A DNA stretch of 64,000 nt from Undaria pinnatifida (lineage: Eukaryota > Sar > Phaeophyceae > Laminariales > Alariaceae): contig JABAKD010000016.1 in NCBI GenBank assembly GCA_012845835.1, positions 4,825,919 to 4,889,918 on the forward strand, written 5' to 3'. Positions 55,576-64,000 of this stretch are shown here, piece after piece. Below the pieces are notes generated by a model, which ran no database searches, had not been told where the DNA came from, and worked only from the letters and a program-made list of their open reading frames with translations. Each line of letters begins with the position of its first letter. Position 1 is the stretch's first letter. The translations under genes and the position numbers were made by a program.

Positions 55576-57874
55576 GAGAGTGCCCGCCCAACCACTCTTA
55601 CGTATCCTCTCCAAAGCACGCAATCTCCACGCAGCTTCCGGCCATCCATGGTACCGATCACTCACAACTCACAACTCACAACCCGCCTGGCACAACCTGC
55701 TAGGTTTAACCCGATTTGTTCAAGCCTTTTGCACGCCTTTTGTTAAAGAAAGCCCACCGAAACATCTAAATATATTCGCATCAACAAAATACGAAGTACA
55801 GGGTACGACCACGAGTACAAACCACAGCAGTAAATGGTGCTGCAGTTGGATTGGCTTTCTACTGCTGTCTGTATGTATGTACGGGTCGGCTGGCTATACT
55901 ACATAGTTATTCCCTGAACTAAGCACTGCAGTTTTCTATTCCGCCGCACCGGTCAAGCCTTGCCCCGGTTTTAGATCGATATCTTCATTACATTTCGTGC
56001 AAGAAATAATAAAATGAACGCCTTAAATGTTCAAGAATACATTTACAGAGTCTGATACAGCAGCAGCAATAGCAGCCACACCACCGCCAATCCGGCACCA
56101 GTAGAACATCCAGGACAATCTTACGTGCCGAATCTCGGACTGTTGGCGACAAGAGAGACGCAGTGTCGTAAATAACTCGCATATAATACGACGACTAATA
56201 TATTACTTACCTAATAGGCCTCACAGTAGTACTATTAATATAAGAGTAGCATGAAATATTAATAGGGCACATCTAGGCTGAATGCTGTCACCAATGGGGG
56301 GGGGCGGGGGGGGCACTCGTGGGTTCCTCCAAGACGTACGCCGAAGATATACGTAGCAGGTAGGTACCAGGTACAGCAGCACCCTGTACAATGCTGCACT
56401 ACTCGTAGCTATGCCGTGCATGTCGCCACGCCAACATGCCAGCTGTCCACAGGCTGCTATCTTACCAATAAATGCTACCTGTAACCCGCCGCGGATGTTC
56501 GTTGGGGCGGTCATTTTTTGTCATCTTAGCCCGTAGTATGCCAGTACATGCATGTTTATATCACACCGGCACCATGTACCAGGTATATATGATCGTAACA
56601 GGTATGTACCGTTCAACGTTAGTTAGTCTCGCCCCTGCCGAGCAGCGATAAGCCAAGGCCTAAGGACGATCGCACCGCCACCGTAAAATCTGCTATAAAT
56701 AAACAATTACTTAACGGTAGACTTGACAAAAACACAAACAACACAAGACAACAACCCAACCCAAATAACAAACCACCGGTTGGCGTTTCGTCAAAATGCA
56801 AGAATGCCAGTTACATGACAGCAAGCAACCAGTTATCTACAAGCACTAGAACGCGTGATGCTGCCGCTGACGTTCGCTGGGACAGCCATTGCAAGATAGG
56901 ATAACAGGCACCAGGGTAAGCAAGCGCCATGCCACGCACAACGCGTAAGATAACACACACACCCGGAATAAATCCCAGCCTAAACTCCTAGACAACGGGG
57001 AGAGCGCACACGCCAAGCCATGCGTGTATGGAAAGAAGGCGTCGATACATTTCCAAAGCGACATTTTTTACTGCGTGTTTTGCCACCCAAGTTCTGGACA
57101 ATAACAGGGGGCCGAAAATCTTCCCTGGGGGTTTTGTCTTCCGTGTTACACTGCATACAGCATACAACACTATTAACACTATATAAGGATCCCCCATGAA
57201 GGCGGTAGTGTGCGAGAGCAATATGAACGCCTTATTGGGGCAAGCCGCCTCATTCATGCCAGGTTGCGAGTGAAATTCCCCAGTCGCGCCAAGAGATTTT
57301 ACACGCCTGATATCGGGATACCGCCTCATTCACACCGCCCTATTCCGGGACCGCTACTGAGCGGTACACCGCCACCTGAAGAGCTGTGCGCTGCGACTTT
57401 AGCCATTAGTATGAAAGAATAGAGCACGTAGATAGCAGTTAGAATACATAGTATTTTTCGATTTTCAAGGCTAGCTAGTATAATGGCCACAATCGTTTCT
57501 CGGGGGTGCCAACCATCCAAGTCATTAATAGAGGGTTTCCTAACTTGTCGGGAAGCTTGTTCAAGTTCAATGCGGGATGCAGTCACTCCGTCACTCGTAA
57601 TATTTACTAATACCCCGTTTAGAAAAATGCACGCCCAGTTTTTGGGAATGCTGCCGCCCGTGGCAATGCTGTCGCAACGTAAGACCAGAATCACAACGAT
57701 TTTCCATATCGATCACCCTCTCATTACTCTGTCACGGAAGCTTGACAACACGGAACCTGTACCAAAAACGATAGACGGTAGGTACCTCTCAAACATCAAG
57801 AGTAAGTGCATATTCGGTACTGGTGTATAAATATGTCGTTGGGTAGAGCAGAACGTGTTTTGTTCGATGTGAAC

Positions 57875-57879
<5 letters not shown>

Positions 57880-57923
<44 letters not shown>

Positions 57924-57925
57924 CT
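57880..57925. repeat. (ACA)n microsatellite
   Basis: About 15 perfect ACA triplets beside the duplication at 57920-58255. Confidence 0.95.
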
Positions 57926-58255
57926 CGCGCGACTATAACCGTCGACATGAACAGCAGTGCAGTCGTGCAATCCAATGTCCACATCTCAAGCATATGTCGC
58001 CATCGTCATTAATCAAGACAAAATCGCTGACGTCGAACGTACTCTTCGTAGAGTCGAGCACCATAATAATACATACGATACAACAGAACAACAACTCGCG
58101 CGACTACAAGTATAACCGTCGACATGCACAGCAGTGCAGTCGTGCAGCCCAATGTCCACATCTCGAGCATATGTCGCCATCGTCATCAATCAAGACAGAA
58201 TCGCTGAGGTCGAACGTACTCTTCGTAGAGTCTCGAGTATCATAGTCATACATTA
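57920..58255. repeat. Tandem duplication, ~167-bp unit
   Basis: CAACTCGCGCGACTA, ACCGTCGACATG, CAGCAGTGCAGTCGTGCA, CATATGTCGCCATCGTCAT and CGTACTCTTCGTAGAGTC appear in both halves with few differences. Confidence 0.92.
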
Positions 58256-58883
58256 GTACATCATATGCGAACCGTTCGTGATTAGTGTGCGGATACCAGG
58301 GGTCTCTATGACAGCACCAGCGCTGGCGCGAGCAGGCAGATAAACAGAACCCGTACCGCGAACACAAAAAACAAATACATCCCGATTATCCGATTATCGG
58401 AGCATCTTCTCTCACACGATCGGAGCATTTTTATTGATTTTTACGTCTAATCGCGTATCCTCGTTATAAAAAAAATATGGTTGGGATAGAATAAGGTGAA
58501 AGAAAATTGAAAATTCCACGGACGCTTCTCGTTTCGCAAGTTTTGGTCGATATATGTTCATATTTTACCCATTTCCGAGAAAAACTGACGCTGTCCGCTC
58601 CGTCCAAGAGGTTCAGGTTTGCTCTCTTTGACTCCTTCCGACAGTTTCATCGTTTTCCAAGCATTGCGAATTTGAAATATGTATCAGGTACATTGTAATT
58701 TTGTCAATGAAATTCTCACATCTTCATCTTTTTTTGTTCGCTTATTCTTCATCTTTTCTTTGTTCCGCTTACCCTGGTACAAAAAAATGCCAGGAAACAC
58801 GGAAAATTAGGAAATATAAGCCGCGTCCCAAATAAACACGAGAAAAAAGGGAACATGTAACAGCAGTGTACAAAGAAAATAGA

Positions 58884-59225
58884 GCCGGTCGCCCCAGCGG
58901 TCTAGTTTACCCTCGAATACTTCCACTATTTAATAATAGGGTTGGCCCATGAGCTCGATTCCCACCGTGGTGAGACTTGAATTTTTTAGCAACAAAGCAA
59001 AAAGGATCAACTGCTGAGAGCGCCGAGCAGCGTGGGTAGGTGCAAGTCGACGCGAGTCAACGAGTGAAGAAAATGCTGGATTCTTCTCGCGATAAAAATG
59101 AAGGCACGTATGGACGGGGGAGGGGGGAGGAGCGTCCCTACCGCTACCCGGATATGAGATACCTCGTACTGGGAGGGAGCGCGAGAGTGCATAGTGCGAG
59201 GATAACATGTGGGATGAAAAAAAAA
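58884..59225 (+). mobile_element. tRNA-derived SINE, intact copy (empty MITE site)
   Basis: Head CCGGTCGCCCCAGCGGTCTA, B box GAGCTCGATTCCC, body AAAGGATCAACTGCTGAGAG, GTCGACGCGAGTCAACGAG and TTCTCGCGATAAAAATGAAG, a G-rich stretch, then GGGATG and an A-rich tail. It is the uninterrupted counterpart of 45173-46325. A decayed A box makes transcription from this copy doubtful. Confidence 0.8.
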
Positions 59226-59639
59226 ACTAAACTAAAATGAAATAGAAATAGAGCGCTTCAATCTCCAAATTGAATTTCCAAATTTTCGGGCACTAATCCA
59301 AAAACAAGGAAATGTTCCTTTTTCGACAAAGCTCGCTTCGGTAAGAATGGCCCTTACCAGATACCGGTACAAGTTACGATATTACAGCCGTGTGGCGTGT
59401 GGGATGTAGGGTAGTATGGAACAGCAGCGGGGGGCTGGGGGGGCCAGTATGGCCACCCAATCAAGCTGCTCTCCTCACCCCTGCACGTCCTGCCTGCTTT
59501 GCTTTTGCTGCGCATTTTGTTGCTTGCTAAATTGCTACCTGGTACCAGATATCTTCCGGGTCAGAAACCGAATTTTTCTTCCACTTTCAAATATTTTCGC
59601 ATTTCTACGAACTCTGGTATGGTACGATATGATACGAGT

Positions 59640-60360
59640 AGTCTTGACCCTGTTATCAGCAGGGGGTCATCGACCTCTATCCTTCACGGGTGTACACGAT
59701 ATTAATAGTATAGGCACCCCACAACACGCGATCGAAGTATCCGTGTATCACATGCAGCATGCAGCGTGGGATGATGAGTTTCGACGAAAAGATTTCGAGC
59801 CCACAGCTGAAGAATACCTGGTATTTCACATTTTTCTGATGCCTGTGGTATGATGATACCGGTACGGTATGATTTATGATGGTTTCATAGTAGTGTCGAC
59901 ACGCCTTACTGCATTTGGATGTGTGATAGCAGCACCCACTGCATATCATAGTGAGCTGAACAACAAAAAACATTTGATGCGACGATACAACAAAACACAA
60001 AACGAGCCACATATGTAGCGGGTGAAATCATGGCCCCTGATCCACAACGCTCTTCGTTATCGATCGTGGTTCCTGGCCGAAGCTGCTCACGTTTTCTACT
60101 CCTCGTATAGTATCTTTATGTCATCTAATATTTAGAAAAATGAGAAAGCTGTGAGATATACAAGAAAATAATTATTGATCAAACTTCAGCTTTGCAAGCT
60201 GCGTGTGATACTTCGATCGCGCGTGTTACGGGGTGTGTATACCCTCGTGAACGATACAGGTCGGTGACTCCTCGCTAATGTCAGGGTCAACAGGACTAAG
60301 CCGATCAGCCTTGTTCTGCGCACGGAAACTGTACAACCCGCATTACGGGGGACAATACCA
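59640..60360. repeat. 'GAGTCGCCGACCTATAT' family, two facing copies
   Basis: Plus copy 59640-59850 (GACCCTGTTATCAGC, GGGGTCATCGACCTCTATCC, GATGAGTTTCGACGAAAAGA). Minus copy 60170-60360 (AAGCTGCGTGTGATACTTCG, GATCGCGCGTGTTACGGG, GTCGGTGACTCCTCGC). Confidence 0.65.
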
Positions 60361-60435
60361 GAAATCTGTGGAATTCAATATGCATTGAACAATTGATAAT
60401 TGTTGTAGTGCGAGTTAACGTTTGGAATGGGCTAC

Positions 60436-60545
60436 TTGGGTCAACTGAGTTAAATCGACACACGACGCGTATGAAAATACGTGGAAGTGTGGTGAGCTAA
60501 AGCTTTAGTTTTCCCCATCTGCCGGAGGATAAAAAAAAAAAAAAA
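60436..60545 (+). mobile_element. 3' end of a non-LTR-type retroposon, copy 4
   Basis: GAGTTAAATCGACACACGAC, GTATGAAAATACGTGGAAGT, CCCATCTGCCGGAGGAT and a pure A-tail of about 18 bases. Confidence 0.75.
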
Positions 60546-61255
60546 AAAGCTACTTGGGTCTGCCGGGTTCGTACGCAAGTTCCTGTGTACTCCCTGTGTA
60601 TGTGAATGACATATATTAGGTTTTGATTCATGAAACTTACTAAAGACGGGCGACCGATATAGTACGCAGCATGCAAAGATGAGTATCGACCCTAAAATCG
60701 TCAAACTCACAGCTGACGTCGTTGGAAAAAAAATGTAAAATATACAAACACGATAAGATATCGGTTTGATGGTCAACCACAATCACGCTCTCAACAACCC
60801 TAAGAACTCCCCCTGCATGTTTATTATAATGTACGTATACTTCCAAGTACTTTATCCCCGAACGACGCCAAAATGACGGTCAAGTTCCGCGAGCGGAGGG
60901 CTTCCGTAGGCCGTGGTGCACTATGGAGTAGTACTTTGTCCCCAAAACGACGCCATAACCAAGGTGAATTTCTACGAGTGGGTGGCTTCGGTATGATAGG
61001 CCTTTGACGCAGGGCAATAATATAATACAATCATCGTACAAAATCATTCCAGGACCCCACGTAACATGTATCGATTGGACCATAGACCATAGAGCTCGTA
61101 CCGACGTACTGACTGCATTGCCCACAAGAGAACATATTTCCCCGCCGATCTGCGCAGCTACAGCAGTAGCAGAGCTATGGACAGTACGGGCAGTAACACC
61201 AGTGCGGCATGCAAGGCACAGGTGCCGAGATCCTTACCAACTTTTGTATTTTGTA

Positions 61256-61345
61256 TATTTTATCCGGCGGATGGGCAAAAATAAAGCTCAAGCTCACCAC
61301 ACTTCCATGTATTCCCATAAGCCGTGTGTCGATTTCACTCAATTG
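61256..61345 (-). mobile_element. 3' end of a non-LTR-type retroposon, copy 5
   Basis: The plus strand reads ATCCGGCGGATGGGC, AAGCTCACCACACTTCC and GTGTGTCGATTTCACTCA, the inverse of the shared 3' terminus. Confidence 0.7.
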
Positions 61346-61599
61346 CATTCCTTACAAACGCATTTTACCGGTACATGACAGTCGTAGTAGTACTTTCTGC
61401 TGCACCGATACTAAATAGACTCATGTTTTGTTCCACTGCTGCTGCTATTTGCTATTGCTGCTGCCGCTGTTTCTGGTCTGCACTGATTTGTCCGCAATGC
61501 AAACCCAATAAAAGCACTTATATAAAGTTGAACCAAGTAACCCCGTAACCAACTTCGTGCCAGGTATTAATAGCGTATCTCTCGCCTTATGTATATTAT

Positions 61600-61870
61600 G
61601 AAAAAAAAAATACAATCCAGCTGAGAGATCGAAGATTTTGTCGAAACTCATCTTTGCAAGCTGTGCGTGATACTCCGATCGCGCGTATTACGGGTTGTGT
61701 GTCCTCACTAAAGATATAGGTCGGCGACTCCTCTTGGAAATACAGTGTAGCTACCAGGGTCAACAGGGTGATGTTAGTCAGTCTGTGCGCGGAAACTATG
61801 AAACCCGTTTCTGAGGGGGACAAAATCTGACAGCTGTGGAAGGAAATGCATCAGTTTATCAAGTGTATCC
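61600..61870 (-). repeat. 'GAGTCGCCGACCTATAT' family, longest minus copy
   Basis: Inverse of 50640-50945: CGAAGATTTTGTCGAAACTC, GATATAGGTCGGCGACTCC and GGAAACTATGAAACCCG. Confidence 0.8.
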
Positions 61871-61879
61871 TGTAAGTCG

Positions 61880-62850
61880 TATAACCGGTGAGGGGAGGGC
61901 GGAGTTTTTAAGGGCGTGGGGGCATGGGTTTGAACAAGAGGGAGTGGGGGGGGGGGGGGGGGGGGGGGGACAGGCGGGGCAACTCAATCTGTGCGAGGAA
62001 ACCATCAATTCTCTAAGGGGATAAATCTGACGGTTTTTGAACGAATGCACCAGTTTATTATGTATATCCTGCAAGTCGTACAACCAGTGAGGAGAGGGCG
62101 GAGTGTTCGAGGAGTTGGGTGGGCGGGGGGGGGGGGGGGGGGGGGGCAAAAGGGTTTTTATCAGCTTTGGATCGCATAGATGGAAGGGTTTGCTGTAGGC
62201 GTGGTGCTAGGTCTAGGCGATGGTGCGGGTGGTGGGGGAGGTGGGGGCGTTCGGGGGGGGGGGGGGGGGGGGGGGGAATTGGAGCAGCGGCATGGGTGGC
62301 TCCAGAAAGATCATGAGGTGATTTCGATGTCAAGTGGGGCGGTTAAGCAAGAGGGAGCGGGGGGGAAAAACAAGAGGGGGGGGCGGGTGAAGTTTTTTTG
62401 TTTTTTTTTTGGGGGGGAAAGGGGTTTTGAACAGGTTTAGGTCGCGTTTATGTAGGGGCTTGCTGTATGCGTGGTGCTAGGTCTAGGCGATCGTGCGGGT
62501 GGTGGGGAAGGAGGGGGCGTTGGGGGGGGGGGGGGTGGATTAAAGCTACGTCATGGATGGCTAGAAAGATAATGACGTGATATCAATTGCGTAGAAGTGT
62601 TTATAACTCTGGCCGATTTCGATTTCAGGTGGGTCGTTGGAACAAGAGGGAACGGGGGGGAAAAAAAAAAACGGGGGGGGGCGGGGGGGTAGGGACGGCG
62701 GAAATGAATTGGAGCTACGGCATGGACGGCTAGAAAGATAATTTGGTGATATCAGCTGGCTCGTAGTGTTTACTACTCCTGGCAGATTTTGATTTTAGGC
62801 GGGGCGTTTGAACAAGAGGGATCGGGGGGGGGCGGGGGGCGGGCGGGACA
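61880..62850. repeat. Tandem array with long poly-G tracts
   Basis: Units of about 180-260 bp with GTGCTAGGTCTAGGCGAT, AGGGGGCGTT and a G-run of 12-26, then GGCATGG(GT/AC)GGCT and CAAGAGGGA. The G-runs at 61944-61970, 62126-62146 and 62250-62275 are among the longest in the window. Confidence 0.82.
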
Positions 62851-63567
62851 CTTCAATATGTGCGCGGAAACTATAAATCCTTGAAGGGGACTGACGGTTG
62901 TAGCAATAATACATCCCTTTACATCACCTGCCTGGTAGTTTATTATTCTAGCAGATTTTATGTTATGTACATGATGGATCGCACGATAGAATATTTCAAT
63001 CGATAGGTACAACCATGTCAATACCATGATTTTACCGTGCCGGTGTGGGGCTCTGACATCGCTAATTATAATAAAGAGGTATACTTCGAAGTATATTGCA
63101 AAATACAACTGGCGAGGTGATGTGGTCATGCAATGTCACCACCATTGAGCACGAGGGGTAGAAGTGCAAATCGTCAGTGTTTTGAAGGGAACGCTTGGTG
63201 TACGCGCGCTCACTTACGTTACTTCGTTAGTTATACTTTGTTTGGCATAAGTTGGGAGGCGATCATGCAAACGGTAAGTACGAAATACCCAACGTAACAG
63301 GTTGGTAGTGTGGTCTACCGCAATTTTAACATATCTGCCTGTACAGCACTTCCTTTTCACATTATTGTTAGGTCATGTACGATTTTGATTTTATGCCCAT
63401 AATTTTTACCGTATATATGTAGGAGACGGAGACGTGCAATACAAAAAACATCAGTTGCTAATATCAGCTATATTATACTGACAAACTGAATACTCTGTAC
63501 CACGTATACGTGGACTCCAGATGCGAATACAAATACCTTTCATACCTTTTACACAGCAGGAGATATC

Positions 63568-63825
63568 AATGAATCAACTACTGAGAGCGCCTGGCAGCGT
63601 GAGTAGGTACAAGTCGACGCGAACCGACGAGGGAAGAAAACGCTGAGTTCTTCTCGCGATAAAAAATGAAGGCACGCACCGCGGTGGTGGGGAGGGGGGA
63701 GGAGGGCCCTACCGCTATGTGACCCCGGATCTGAGACACTACTACCTGACTACTGGGAGGGAGTGCGAGAAGAGTAGTGCGAGGGTAATAAATGGGATGG
63801 AAAAAATAAATAAATTTGAAAAAAA
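63568..63825 (+). mobile_element. SINE, 5'-truncated copy
   Basis: Starts within the body at GAATCAACTACTGAGAGCGC and continues GTCGACGCGAACCGACGAGG, TTCTCGCGATAAAAAATGAA and a G-rich stretch to an A-rich end at about 63825. It lacks the tRNA head. Confidence 0.75.
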
Positions 63826-64000
63826 ATCAATGAAATGGGTTCAAGTGCTGCCTGGCAGGACGAAAAGCTTCTCGTAACCGCCGTACTCGTTTACCAGAAT
63901 AGGCATGTGCAACAAAGTAATAGAGATAAGAGAGCACACTCCACCAATGCTGCAAAGGCATGACTGATGCAAAAGAAGAGAGATGGAAATAGTGGGTTCG

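Noticed and set aside
56755..56790. Possible upstream PH exon (NRWFV in one minus-strand frame)
   Set aside because: A stop codon lies just upstream in frame and no acceptor is present, so it is probably coincidence.
57326..57830. Overlapping open frames on both strands near 57.5 kb
   Set aside because: Neither strand shows a recognisable motif or splice context. At 115-122 residues they do not exceed chance.

Overview
The window is nuclear DNA from a eukaryote with long introns and many repeats. The two genes I could reconstruct have exons of 84-519 bp with standard GT-AG introns. The rest is transposon remnants, minisatellites and microsatellites. One gene encodes a flagellar radial-spoke protein, so the organism builds motile cilia or flagella. 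I infer a large-genome stramenopile such as a brown alga, from the PH-MAPK architecture, a familiar LINE family and TTAGGG-type interstitial repeats. The lineage is inference only.

Gene 1 (plus strand, 3886-21374) is a complete nine-exon gene for an armadillo-repeat protein matching radial spoke head 14 (RSPH14/RTDR1). The exons join in frame to 354 codons, close to the roughly 350 residues usual for the family. Its introns hold tandem arrays, SINEs, TIR elements and one TRIM-like element.

21.4-34.3 kb is the tail-to-tail interval between the two genes. No gene was recognised there. It holds a Tc1/mariner-like MITE, a long stem-loop, three TRIM-like loci (one a tandem with three LTRs around two bodies), ATTCA arrays and other minisatellites.

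Gene 2 (minus strand, 53033 down to 34339, 5' end missing) is a TEY-type MAP kinase. Nine exons are resolved, all phase 0, giving 587 codons. Its N-terminus is the C-terminal half of a PH domain, and the PH exon is separated from the rest by a 10-kb intron. The activation loop has a glycine/serine-rich insertion, and there is a roughly 170-residue C-terminal extension.

42.9-64 kb is that large intron plus upstream DNA. It holds a decayed LINE reverse transcriptase, a SINE split by a 792-bp MITE (an unoccupied SINE copy elsewhere in the window gives the exact 3-bp target duplication), several 3'-end retroposon copies and long tandem arrays.

The most unusual pattern is that five introns across the two genes contain, downstream of a real exon, a diverged copy of that exon's 3' end together with its 5' splice site. 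In one case the donor region has expanded into a minisatellite.
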